From positions 24,999,501-25,063,500 of the forward strand of contig NC_065577.1 of the NCBI RefSeq assembly GCF_937616625.2: a stretch of 64,000 nucleotides of DNA, read 5' to 3'. This document shows, in pieces, positions 37,351 through 49,440 of this stretch (positions are counted from its first letter, which is position 1; each line of letters starts with the position of its first letter). A model generated the notes under the pieces. That model saw only the letters and a list, made by a program, of their open reading frames with translations, was not told the DNA's origin and made no database searches. Origin of the DNA: Mercurialis annua. Its lineage: Eukaryota > Streptophyta > Magnoliopsida > Malpighiales > Euphorbiaceae. The position numbers and the translations under genes are program-made.

Positions 37351-40204
37351 CATTTGTAAACGTTTGGCTTAAATTGCTAAAAAGGGGAAACGCCTAGATT
37401 TATATCGTACCGTTTGTAAACTTTTGGCTTAAATCGCTAAAAAGGTGAAACGTTTGGATTTGCTTCATAACGTTTGTAACCGTTTGGCTTAATTTGCTAA
37501 AAATGAAAAGCTTGGATTTGTTTCGTAACGTTTGGCTTAAATTGCTTAAAAGGTGAAACGTTGGTATTTGTTTCGTAATTTTATTTCAAAACAGTTTAAA
37601 CGTTTGGCTTAAATCGCTAAAAATGGGGAAAGGTTTGGCTTCTATCGCTAAAAAGGTGAAACGCTTGAATTAGTTTCGTAACGTTTGTAAACGTTTGGCT
37701 TAAATTGCTAAAAAGGAGAAACATTTGGATTTGTTTCGTAATGTTTGTAAACATTTAGCTTAAATTGCTAAAAAGGTGTTACGTTTGCATTTGTTTCGTA
37801 ACGTTTGGAAACGTTTGGCTTCAATCGCTAAAACGGCGAAACGTTTGGATTTGTTTCGTAACGTTTGTAAACGTTTCGCTAAAAAGGGGAAACATTTGGA
37901 TTTGTTTCGTAAGCTTTGTAAACGTTTGGCTTAAATAACTAAAATGGGGAAACGTTTGGGTTTGTTTCGTATAGTTTGTAAACGTTGCTTAAATCGCAAA
38001 AAAGGTGAAACGTATGGATTTGTTTCGTAACGTTTGTAAATGTTTAGCTTAAATCGCTAAAAAGGTGAAACGTTTGGATTTGCTTCGTAATGTTTGTAAA
38101 CGTTTGGCTTAAATCGATAAAAAGGTGAAAGGTTCGGTTTGTTTCGTAATGTTTATAAACGTTTAGCTTAAATTGCTAAAAAGGTGACTCATTTAGATTT
38201 GTTTTATAACGTTTGTAAACATTTGGCTTAAATTGCTAAAAAGGCGACATGTTTGGATTTGTTTCATAACGTTTGTAAACGTTTGGCTTAAATCGCTAAA
38301 AAGGAGAAACGTTCCTATTTGTTTCGTTACGTTTGTAAACGTTTGGCTTAAATTGCTAAAAATGTGATTCGTTTGGATTTTTTTTGTAACGTTGGTAAAT
38401 GTTTGGCTTAAATCGCTAAAAAGGTGAAATGCTTCAATTTGTTTCGTAACATTTGTAAATGTTTGGCTTAAATGGCTAAAAACTTGAAGAGTTTGGTTTT
38501 GTTCCGTAACATTTGTAAACGTTTGGCATAAATTGCTAAAAAAGGGAAACATTTGGTTTTGTTTTGTAACATTTGTAAATGTTTAACTTAAATCGCTAAA
38601 AAGGTAAAATGTTTGGATTTGTTTCGTAAAGTTTGTAACGTTTGGTTTTAATCGCTAAAAATGTGAAACGTTTGGATTTGTTCCATAACGTTTTCATCGT
38701 TTGGATTTGTTTCGAAACGTTTACAAACTTTACGAAACAAATCCAAACGTTTACAAACTTTACGAAACAAAACCAAACGTTTCCCCATTTTAACTATTTA
38801 AGCCAAACGTTTACAAACGTTACGAAATAAATTCAAGTGTTTCGCCTCTTTAGCAATTTAAGATAAACGTTTACCAACAGTACGAAAAAAATTCAAACGT
38901 TTCACCTTTTTACTGATTGAAGCCAAACGTTTACAAACGTTACGAAACAAAACCATACGTTAATAAACGTTACGAAACAAATCCAAACGTTTCACCTTTT
39001 TAGCGATTTAAGCCAACATTTACAAACGTTACGAAACAAATCCAAACGTTTCACCTTTTTAGCGATTTAATTTTTAACGATGTAAGCCTAACGTTTACAA
39101 ACATTACAAAACAAATCCAAACATTTCACCTTGTTAGCAATTTAAGCCGAACGTTTACAAATGTTATAAAACAAAACCAAACGTTTCCCCGTTTAGCGAT
39201 TTAAGCAAAACGTTTGGATTTGTTTCGTAACCTTTGTAGACATTATAAAACAATACCAATCGTTTAAAACACTTGGCTTTCTTTCGTAACGTTTGTAAAT
39301 GTTTGGCTTTGTTTCGTAACGTTTCTAAACGTTTGGCTTAAATCGCTGAAAATGTGAAAAGTTTAGATTTGTTTCGTTTCGTTTTAAACGTTTGGCTAAA
39401 ATCGCTAAAAAGGTGAAACGCTTGGATTTATTTTGTAACGTTGTAAACGTTAGTCTTGAATTGCTAAAAAGGTGAAAAGTTTGGATTCGTAACGTCTGTA
39501 AACGTTTGGCTTAAATTGCTAAAAAGGTGAAACGTTAGGTTTTATTTCGTGACGTTTGTAAACGATTGGCTTAAATTGCTAAAAAGGGGAAACGCTTGAA
39601 TTTGTTTCGTAAAGTTTGTATACGTTTGGCTTAAATCGCTAAAAAAGTGAAACGTTTGAATTTGTTTCGTAACGTTTTAAAAGTTTTGTTTTGTTTTGTA
39701 ACGTTTGTAAACGTTTGGCTTAAATTTCTAAAAAGGTGAAACGTTTGGATTTGCTTTGTAACGTTTGGATTTGTTTCGTAACGTTTGTAAATGTTCGGCT
39801 TAAATCGCTAAAATGTGAAATGTTTGTTTTTGTTCTGTAACGTTTGTAAACGTTTGGATTTGTTTCATAATGTTTGTTTCGAAACGTTTTAAACGTTTGG
39901 ATTTATTTTGTAACGTTTGTAAATGTTTGGCTTAAATCGCTAAAAATGTTAATTGCTTGGATTTGTTACGTAACGTTTGTAAACGTTTGGCTTAAATCGT
40001 TAAAAAGGTGGAACGTTTGGATTTGTTTCGTAACGTTTGTAAACGTTTGGCTTAAATTGGTAAAAAGGTAAAACATTTGGTTTTGTTTCATAACCTTTGT
40101 AAATATTTGGCTTAAATTGCTAAAAAGAGGAAATGTTTGGATTTGTTCCGTTTCGCTTAAACTGTTTCATATCCTTTCGTAACGTTTGGTTTTACAAACG
40201 TTTG
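37351..40204. repeat. 60-bp satellite, block 5
   Basis: Minus orientation 37351-38714, plus 38715-39207, minus 39208-40204; both switches sit on AAACGTTT (38715-38722 and 39208-39215). The stretch about 38890-39690 repeats the variant order of about 33280-34060 in block 4, including the plus-to-minus switch. The block stops abruptly at a truncated LTR. Confidence 0.93.
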
Positions 40205-41613
40205 GATAGTTTGACCGAGTTCAACCCACTAGATACGGGTCCCGAGATAGTTCTACCGATTTTAACCTCGTATCTATCATACATATCCCACATTCCATAT
40301 TCGATATTTTAACATATTCATAAAATCAGTGACAATCTAGATATGCTAGACTGACTCGATTACTTATGATCACACAGCCTAATGACACCCAATAGGTAGT
40401 TGGTTACTTAGGGATGCACACTTGATTCTTACATTTAAAACAATTAATAAAATGATATACTATACAATCAAATCATATAATATACGATGTAATCGATAAT
40501 AGTACTTATAATATATCAAATAGCTTTTACGAATAATACAAAAAAGTAAAATGCAACTCATAGTGACCGCCATCCAAATAACGCAAGTTTTGTACGTCGC
40601 TCGATCGCTTAGCTATTTCAGCTCGTCGATATGATAGCTCGTCGATCTGATAGCTCGTCCATACATCTGTTACATATTCAAATCACACGTACGTTTAATT
40701 ACTAAACGTAAAATTAGTGCCAAAACCCTAAGTTACAAACTTAGGTTAATACAATATTGTTTCAAATATGATTCTTAACCTCGATAAACTCTTAATAAAT
40801 ACCCTTATACTTAGCCGATGTAGTTGTCATAATCATCTTATCGATTATCAATTGCTTATCACATTTATTCCGAAAGCTCAACCTTAAACGTCAAGCTCTA
40901 TATCCACATTTTATGATTTCAGAGTCCAAGAAGTGATTTCGAGCTATAGGCACGGTGTGCCCTACCTTCTCACGACATGAGAAGGTAGTCTCACGTCATG
41001 AGACTGAAAATTCCCTCTCTCATGTCGTGAGACATCAATATCACGTCGTGAGACGGTCGAGAACACCTCATAGAGCTGTTCCGACGCGTCTCCTACCTTT
41101 GAAAAGATCCCAAATTGATTATGTCATGCTTCCACGTCATTTAAACACAAATCCTAACTCAAAACTTATCAAAAACATCAAAAACAACATGGTCTCGGTT
41201 AGTTCGATTCGATCGAAACAAAACAGCCCTTTAACCTTCAATTTCAGCAACCAAAACAACAAACTCACCTTGATTCGAAGCTCGGGGAAGATATAAGATT
41301 GAATTTCTGAAAGAACGATACAAGAATCACCCAAATCCGATAAGAAATGAGTAAACCCGGAGCTTCCGATGTTTTGCGATGAAGAAGATGAATGAAGCGT
41401 TGGATTTGTTATCTCTGGATTCTTCTTTCTTATTCATATCAACTTTCTTTTATATGATGGGAAACATACTAGTTTAGTCCTTCATTTCTATAACTTATAC
41501 ATTCTATTCCTTTAACTTTTCTTTAATATCCAAAATCTTATATTTTTGCAACTCCGGTCCCTCTCTACAGGACACGTTGCACTAACCGGCACTTGAACTT
41601 ACGGGGTATTATA
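40205..41613 (-). mobile_element. Truncated Gypsy-type LTR (5' part only), minus strand
   Basis: The right end reads CGGGGTATTATA, the LTR start in reverse complement (one change from GGTATTACA). The left end is cut inside the tripled CCCGAGATAGTTC..CCGA motif (40206-40265) directly against satellite. Sequence order and wording (GATCACACAGCC, CCCAATAGGTAG) parallel the LTR at 54104-56793. It contains a hairpin cluster at 40962-41056 and a TATA-like TATAAAAG on the minus strand near 41447-41456. The open frame 40955-41296 runs through the hairpins and is not a gene. Confidence 0.8.
40962..41056 (-). promoter_or_regulatory. Hairpin cluster of the truncated LTR
   Basis: CTACCTTCTCA/TGAGAAGGTAG around CGACA (40962-40988), AGTCTCA/TGAGACT around CGTCA (40987-41005), TCTCA/TGAGA around TGTCG, and TCACG T CGTGA. 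Loops stay close to CGACA or its complement while arms change. It lies about 390-490 nt downstream of the presumed TATA box, close to the spacing seen in the gag-only element and in the 54104-56793 LTR. Confidence 0.75.
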
Positions 41614-42934
41614 CTGTGAGCTTGCATTTTTACATGCATGTATTAAAGTTATAAAATATTATTACTTTAATATGAAATATAATTATTATAAAGTATTTTA
41701 ATAAGTATGATTTGAAAAGAAATGAAAGTGTAATCCGGTTGTGAATCAACGAAACGTGCCTTCCTATTAGGCGATAATACGGCTACGTGATCACTAGCAT
41801 AAAGTGTATATTTTATTTATGAATGGAAAAGAATGGTAAGTCTGAGGCAACGGCCTAGACATAGCGGGAGAGTTACTGAGGCGACGGTCTAGAATCCCGA
41901 ACAAATTAACAACACAGTGGCGAAAGGGTCTCATCGATTGATCTAAAGACTAACGGCGACATGGAATGAGCGAGTTCGGTCGTTAGATCAATAAGGAAAG
42001 TTGGAAACATCCTAATGTACGGTTTAGAGATGTAAGGATCATTAGATGAATGAACTAACGGCAAACGAATATAAGGATTCGGCCGTCTAGTTTATTTTGT
42101 TAAGTCTGTACGGAGACTTAAAAGAATTGCATTGTTATGAAGAATTATGCATTTATGTTTCTCTGATCTAACCAGTATCATATATTTTAATATGTGTTTT
42201 TACAATATATTTTCAGTTAATATATGTTTGTAAACTTGTGAACTCACTAGTATATCTGACCCACGTTGTGGAATTATTTTTCAAGTAAATTTCCTATGTT
42301 TAGACGAGACTTCATCTTTTTGATTCTTGAAGTCTTCAATTAGCTTATATGGTATTTTATCGTATTTTGATCTGTAGAGCTGCAGTAGATAGATTAGATG
42401 GATAGACGCCTTAGCATGTCAGTATTTGCGATGATTACCACGCATGAACTCTGTTTTACTTTCATCGCACATTTATCTTATATTTGACTGCATGCTTATG
42501 TTTTGGAAAATAATTGCAACCCGGGTGCAGAGTAGTACTGGAAATTTTGAGATACAGTGTAAAGAAAATTGTACGCAACTATATTATGTTTATGATATGG
42601 GGTCCAGTGTGGCTATATGCATGAATGTATGTTATCAGTTTTGTAAAAGACGGTATTCGAGTAATACACGTTAAAACGATAAATAGTGATTGGAAACAAA
42701 CAATTTTGATTTGACGATGAGTTTTCGTCAAAGCTAAAACTGGAAAGAGTTTTGAAAGATTCCGCGAAAAATTTATATCCAGTTTTTAAGATTATTTTAA
42801 AAGGTGGTTTTTAAAAAAAACATTTATGATCGTTTGTGTTTTAAGTGTGATCGAAAGATAGGCTTGCTACAGGTTTCGGAGTAACCACTCCCATTCCCAA
42901 GCGCCGGTCTCGATCCGAGAATCGGATTGTGACA
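41614..42934 (+). mobile_element. 3' part of a Gypsy-type LTR, plus strand
   Basis: Ends GAATCGGATTGTGACA at 42934 after CTCCCATTCCCAAGCGCCGGTCTCG, the standard end of these LTRs. It carries AGTATATCTGACCCACG at about 42250 and a doubled 'CTGAGGC-ACGG-CTAGA' motif at 41840-41895, in the position where other families have the triplicated motif. The 5' half is missing: it abuts the start of the opposite-strand LTR at 41613. The open frame at 42444-42674 is not supported as a gene. Confidence 0.75.
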
Positions 42935-44530
42935 GAGGATACAATACTATATCAAAGTCATAGCGTTATAAAAATATTAAGTATAAGTAAGTTCTACGAC
43001 TATTAAGGTACCATAGTTCCATACTACGTCTACTGCAACTTTAGATATTATAAAAGGAGTCATCATACTTTATTCAAACCAGGAATTTCCAGAACAAAGA
43101 ATTGGAAATCCACACTTCAAATTACTCTCATGTAAAAATTATAAATTCAACGGGGTCAGTTATATAAATTGAGTGAGTGTGCAAAATGTACTAATAAGCA
43201 TTAATATGAAAGCCAATGCATTTAGATTACCGATTCAAATGAAACCCTAAACCATGATTCATGTTCCTACATTCTTTCAATCATAAGAACATAAATCATT
43301 CCACAATATTTGGGTTAACCGTACATGACTTAAATTATTATTGCTGCCTTTTTATTTTTTTCAGTTTAACCCAACAGAACATGGTTGTACCCTAAGCTCT
43401 GTTTGGACATTGTAGGCCGTACTCTAGAATTCCTTCCCATTAGTCTAGACTGTCGCCTTAGAACTTCAGGCCATCGCCCGTACTCGATTACATCCACATG
43501 CATAGACACGCTAAAATGCAATACCTGTGATCACACAACACTATTGCCACCCAATAGTAAGCTTGTTTCAATGAATTTAAATCGGTTTAAAAAATACGTA
43601 TGCATTTTAATGCACTTTAATATTGAAAATATAGATGGCATTTATAAATCATGTAAAGCAATTTGTAAATATTTTTATTATTAATATTCATCAGTATAAG
43701 TTACAACACTCACAGTACTCGCTTATTCCAAAATTAAAATATTGCCCGTCGAAAATCAAAGCCTCAGCTCGTCAATACCCGCGACAAAATTCGATGGATC
43801 TAATTTATAAGTTAAACATCAGTAAATGTATAAATTTCTAAATTCTAATATATACTCTAGACCAACTAAACCAAAGAAATTAAATAATCAATTTTGGATA
43901 TTTGATAAATCCTATCCATCGTTTAAATTAATAAATATATAATTATAATTAAAACACTCATCAATATCAATATTATCTAAAAATATTATTTTAGAAAATT
44001 ATTACGAAAATACCACACGTTAAAATCCAAAAAACAGTTTTTCGCCAAAATGTTTGAGCACTCGGGGCTTGGACCCCTTTGCTACTTCAGATGCAATTCC
44101 CGTAGTTACAATTACCGTGACTAGCATGGGACTGAGCTACCGAGCTCGTCCTCTCTGCTCCGCTCCCGTCACCAAATTCTGGTGATCCATAGCCCGAAAA
44201 ACGTAAAACACTCAAAAATCAATTTTATGCATTTTAAACACCAAAAATCACAAACAATTATTTCTAAAATATTTTTACTTTTCACTTTCAAAAAAAGCAG
44301 CCCCAATATTTAAAATAAATTATTTTCCATAGTTTTAATAATATAAAATCAATTAAATCATCAAAGCCGAATCTGATTCAATAATCTACCAAATATTCAA
44401 TATTTCTACCACTTTATCTCCATAAAATTCAACCAATAAAATTAATAATTCATTATTAATTAAGATTAGTCCATAAATTTAAAAGAATCAAATACGCATA
44501 TTTTTAACAATGTTAAAGCTTTAAAACTCA
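42935..44530 (-). mobile_element. Degraded LTR fragment, minus strand
   Basis: Contains, in the order of a minus-strand LTR, a GGGGTCAGTTATATAAATTGAGTGAGTG segment in parts near 43153, GAAACCCTAAACC near 43240, TCTAGACTGTCGCCTTAG near 43444 and GATCACACAACACTATTGCC near 43528. The GGGGTCAGT..GAGTGAG hairpin is degenerate here. Its motif wording (TCTAGAC-GTCGCCT-AG) matches the plus-strand piece on its left, so the two form a diverged inverted pair. Ends are not defined; the right limit is approximate. Confidence 0.6.
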
Positions 44531-45537
44531 TAAAAACCGAAACCCATCATAACCATTAATTTTGTGAATTTTGTGATTACGTGTTAAAAATAGATTGCGT
44601 GCTATTTGAAAATTTATTTGTTATGTGCAGTGGTATTTTTATAAATAAATACAAAATATTTTAAAACGGATTTTTAAAATATTTGAAATTGGACAAAATA
44701 TGAAATTGGACCTTTAGAGCTAAAATAAATATTTAAGAATGTATTGAAAATGGTTTTGGAGAAAATATTCTATTTATATTAAAAACCGTCAAAATAGTAA
44801 TTTAAATAAATAAATAAATATAGTTTTATGTCTTCACACTAAAGTGTAAAGTAGAGATATATGGGATAAAGAGAATATGACACATGGTTGGACATGTCTT
44901 ATAGAAAGAGAGACAACCTACCAAGTAAGTATATTTATATGGTTTTATTTTAAAGTATATAAAAATAAAGTTTTAAAATAATAGGCTAATGTGATAAGAG
45001 TTTATATTTATGGACTTAGTTTAAAAAAGTTATGCATGTGAGCTTGCTTTTGACAAGTCTAGTCCAAAATTCAATGACCAATTATAAATGGGTTTGTTGA
45101 GAAATAAGCCCAAAAGCCTAAAAGGAATAAATGTTTACTTAATAAAGATGATTAACGTTTTAATTAGTAATTAATAAAAGATTAAGTGAATTAATTTAAT
45201 TTAAAATTAATTAGTTAATGAAATTAATTTAGTATAATTAATTAAAGACTTAATTAGTTTAATAAAAAGAAATGTCTTAGACTCCAATAAGACCTAAGTA
45301 TATGGGCTTACAGATTAAGATTAAAAGAAAAACTTAATTACTAAATTAAATTAAGATGATAATAGAATGGAATAGTCAGACCCGAGGACTAGAGGTGAAC
45401 CCAAAAGTTAATTAAAATAATATTATTAATTCATTACTTAACGGAATAATAAAAAAGGTATATTGATAAAAGGGAATAATGATAATTTGGCTAGTTTAAT
45501 AAAATAAATAAAGAGATAGAATATAAATAACTATTTG
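44531..45537. other. AT-rich sequence without recognised features
   Basis: About 1 kb of very AT-rich sequence with many TTAATTAA-type runs. No open frame, terminal repeat or motif that I can assign. Probably decayed transposon sequence. Confidence 0.5.
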
Positions 45538-46247
45538 TGAATAATTATGAAAAGGACTTGTTTATTGATCGAACCTTGAATTGATTTTTACGTATTTTTC
45601 TAAATCGAACCCTAGAGAGAGTAGGTTTGTAATTCTCGAAGAGTCGATAATGAGAATGGAATAACCTTGATATCCCACGGTCATCGGATCATGCGACGAG
45701 CCCTAAATTCCATAATTGAGGTTTGGTAGGTCCAGAATGGAACTCGACTTAAGAAGTGTAATAGAAACAAGAGTATCAATTGGGTTATAAAATAATACTT
45801 TGAAGTATAATTTGGTTAGTTTAATGAAAACAATTGAAGAGATAAAAGATAAATCGAACACGAGAGAGAGTAGGTCTGTAGTTTTCGAAGAGTCGAGAAT
45901 AAGAATGTAATAACCCTGAAATTCTACGGTCATAGGATCGTGCGACGAGCCCTAAATTCCATAATTCAGGTCAAGTAGGTCGAGAATGGAACTCGACTTA
46001 AGGAGTGTAATTGAAATAAGAGTAGCAATTGGGTAATAAAATAATAATTGGAAGTATAATTTGGTTATTTTAATGAAACTAATTAACGAGATAAAAGATA
46101 AATAACTATTTGTGAATGATTATGAAAAGGACTTGTTTATTAATCGAACTTTGAATTAATTTTCAAGTAGGTCGAGAATGGAACTCGACTTAAGAAGTGT
46201 AATTAAAATAAGAGTAGCAATTGGGTTATAAAATAATAATCTGACAC
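45538..46247. repeat. 250-bp imperfect duplication plus partial third copy
   Basis: About 45605-45854 and 45855-46104 are two copies (GAGAGAGTAGGT at 45614 and about 45864; GAGAATGGAACTCGACTTAAG offset by 250 bp). A third partial copy starts at about 46160. The flanking piece GAAAAGGACTTGTTTATT occurs at both ends (about 45550 and 46122). The array stops where the Copia LTR begins. The minus open frame 45703-45933 is a by-product. Origin unknown, probably an LTR relic. Confidence 0.7.
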
Positions 46248-47584
46248 CGCATATGCTTGGTGTCACACACCAAACATAGGTGTTGCCACCATTTGACATC
46301 TCACATGCTAGGTGTCACACACAAGTACATACATGACATCATCACAATGACATCATCACATGATATCATCACATGATATCATCACATGATATCATCACAT
46401 GACTCATCAAATTACTAATCACATTAACATGGAAAAAATACAATTAGTTTGCTACTAATTTATAACTCTTACAAATTAGTCCCTTATTTGTACTCGTTTT
46501 TCATCTTAGATTAATTTTGGGTAATCTACACAAATCCCGCAAAATTGGTCCTCTCTAATGTTTATACCTCAGCTTTTTTATTTTTGCAATAATCTCTCAA
46601 TAAAATATAAAAGTTCACAATTCCCTCATACCCAAAAATAAGCTGAATTTATTATAAAATAGGACAATTTTAACCTATACCCGTCCTTAATTCATGTGAA
46701 AAGTTTAAAGCTAGAAATTAGGAGTGGTTGGTTGGTGGTTGGATTTTAAATAGTCGGCAGCGGCGGCGGCGGTCAGATCAACGGTGCAACAGAGATGGTT
46801 GGATCAATGGCGGTGGTTGATACTGTTTCGAGCTTCTTAATCGCTGCATCATTCCCGTTAATTGCTGCATCATTCTCTTGACTGTCATATCACCATTGAT
46901 CCTTTTTATTTATGTTATTGATCGGTAAAGTTATTTCCAACAATTATTGTTGTATTTCTAAAATTTATCTGTGGAAAATTGGAATTATGATTTTATATTT
47001 TTGTTCTAATTGTAACAGGATGACTGATGCAATTGGTTTGATGTGGTGGTGCGGTGGTCGGATCGGCGACACAGTGGCTGTGGTCTGGCTCCTTCGAAAT
47101 TGGTGGAAGATATTGAATAAGTCAGTCATTTTTTGTTTGTCCAGATTTTAGTAGGATATGCTACTGATGATATATTTATACTGATACACTACATCTTCAA
47201 CATCAATTTCAAGAATCACAAACGAAATGGGTTTCTCGTAGGTTTAAAATAGTGGCTCATGCTTTTACTCAATTTTGTAATATCTCATATAGGGAGATGC
47301 TTAATCATTGTTATTAGATTTTAATTGTAATGTTTAGGTTGTAATATTGGCCTAATATCTTCTGTTAAAAACAATTAAGGTTGAAGATGATGGATAAAAT
47401 ACCTTTTTGATCCAAATGGTGTAAAATGGTATTTTAGCCAAAACTAAGAAATTGAAATAAAAAAATTTGAATCTCCACATATCCAACCCAAAGGCAAATT
47501 ATAAAATCAGAAGTTGGCATCAAATTCAATATGTTCATAAGTATTGTACTAAAAAATTTCAGTATGTGGTATTATTTCAGGTTT

Positions 47585-48420
47585 ACATACGGTTCACATC
47601 AGGTTGCTTTTTAATTATATAGACTGTCAATTACATTTCATTTAATAATAATTATTTAATTTTTATAATAGATTATATCTCAAAATTCTCTTTATATAAA
47701 ATATCAGATAAAATCGTAAAGAGTAGTAAGATAAATTTTATTAAAAATTAAATTAAGGTAGTTAAGTTAATTTAGGTTCATATCATGTTGATTTTCGGTT
47801 TTATACACTGTCAAATACATTTCACTTAAAAGAAATATTCAATTACGCTAAATCTCAAAATATTATCTATATAAAATGTTAGTTAAAATTGTAAAGAGTA
47901 ACAAACAAATTTTATTAAAAAAATGAATGAAGGTAGTTCAATTTATATTGGTTCACATCAGGTTCATATTAGGTTGATTTTCGGTTTTATAAACTGTTAA
48001 ATACATTTCACTTAAAAGAGATATTCAATTTGTATATTACACTAAATTTCAAAATTCTCTCTACATTAAATGTCAGTTAAAAGTGTAAAAAGCAGCAAGA
48101 TAAATTTTATTAAAAACTGAATTAAGATAGTTCAATTTATATAAGTTCGCATCAGGTTCACATCAGGTTAATTTTTGGTTTTATAGACTGTCAATACATT
48201 TCACTTAAAAAATATATTCAATTACACTAAATCTCCTAATTCTCTTTATAAAAAATGTCAGTTAAGATTATAAAAAGCATCAAAACAAATTTTATTAAAA
48301 CCCGAATTAAATAGTTCGTTTATATAGGTTCACATCATGTTGATTTTTAGTTTTATAAACTGTCAATACATTTCACTTAAAAGAGATATTCAAATTGTAT
48401 ATTATACTAAATCTCAAAAT
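47585..48420. repeat. Tandem repeat of about 170-195 bp inside the MULE-like element
   Basis: Four and a half copies starting near 47590, 47775, 47964, 48156 and 48328. Each begins with a GGTTCACATCAGGTTGATTT-like phrase and contains TTTTATA-ACTGTCAA-TACATTTCACTTAAAA, and CAGTTAAAATTGTAAA. No coding potential. Confidence 0.8.
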
Positions 48421-48669
48421 AGAATCATAAATACAAACATATAATTAATAAATAAAATAGACATCATACATAACATATTTTCAATTTATAATTGTATTAT
48501 TTATCAATTTGATAACAATTTATTTTATTTTATTTTAAATTTACACTGTCCCACACAGTCGGACAACTGACTACCGTAAAAATCTTAGATAGTTTAATGT
48601 TCTTATAGTATGATTCCAAATCTAATATCACTAAATAAAGCAAATAGTCATTACCACAAGTTAAAGTCC

Positions 48670-49020
48670 AAACATTTCAATAATCGTTGGTAATATATCA
48701 AACAAAAACACTCAATTAATTTAACCTCCAGCATACCATCCCATGTACAATTGGTAATGTATCAAACAAACACACTCAATTGATTTCACCTTCAGCATGC
48801 CATCTCATGTACAGTAGGTCACACATGTACAAATTAGTTGATCAAAGCTAATTAGCTCTCTGCGACTTTTCTTCTAGTTGCTTCAACAGTAAATGAAAAA
48901 TTGCCCTACTGCTACTCTTCTTTATGATTATAGCTAATTATCTCTATGCGTCATTCTTTCTAATTGCTTCAATAATAAAAAAAATTGAAACATTGCTCCA
49001 CTGCTACTCTTCTTTTTGCA
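48670..49020. repeat. Short duplicated segments in the MULE-like element
   Basis: Two adjacent about 70-bp copies (TATCAAACA-ACACTCAATT then CAGCAT-CCATC-CATGTAC at about 48690 and 48755) and two about 95-bp copies (AGCTAATTA-CTCT-TGCG then CCACTGCTACTCTTCTTT at about 48850 and 48940). Non-coding. Confidence 0.65.
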
Positions 49021-49199
49021 GGGTAGTAAGTTCTTGAGCTTACTTTTATAATCTTCTTCTTGTCCATTGATTTAATTTTTATCCTCTATCCAGCAAAAAA
49101 CCTAGCACTAGCAATAACAACAACATGAAACACCAAATACCAATCTCACCATTTTCATATATAACTTTTAAAAAACAAATTAAAAGTTATTGATCAAGT

Positions 49200-49440
49200 C
49201 AGAGAGGGAACAACACCTGAGATCCGACGATCGACAACCTCAATAGGAAGCAGCGCCGTAGATTCGACGATCGACAGCAACAAGAAAGCAGGAAGCAAGG
49301 GAGCAGCACCGGTGGTCAGCTACCGACCACCAAAGGTCCAGTGTTTCGGCTACTGGCACCAAAAGCCTGGCCACCAGCTCTCCGACCATAACAACCCGGC
49401 CATAAATAAACTGACCCAATTATACATTTACTTTAATGGC
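49200..49440. other. GC-richer segment near the right end of the MULE-like element
   Basis: Base composition differs from the AT-rich surroundings (GATCCGACGATCGACAAC recurs twice in variant form, then CACCGGTGG and GGCCACCAG words). It could be a captured host fragment, but no continuous frame or recognisable peptide is present. Confidence 0.35.

Noticed and set aside
40955..41296. 113-codon open frame in the truncated LTR
   Set aside because: Starts in the hairpin cluster and follows LTR sequence; not conserved in related LTRs.
43385..43841. Two overlapping plus-strand open frames of 99 and 68 codons
   Set aside because: They lie in a degraded minus-strand LTR and match its non-coding modules.
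46330..46405. 15-bp ATGATATCATCACAT repeats as a regulatory array
   Set aside because: Short microsatellite-like expansion inside a decayed LTR; a shorter version exists in the solo LTR without regular copies.
46912..47151. 79-codon open frame inside the MULE-like element, considered as a captured gene
   Set aside because: No recognisable motif, Trp/Ile-rich low-complexity composition, no splice pattern; support too weak.
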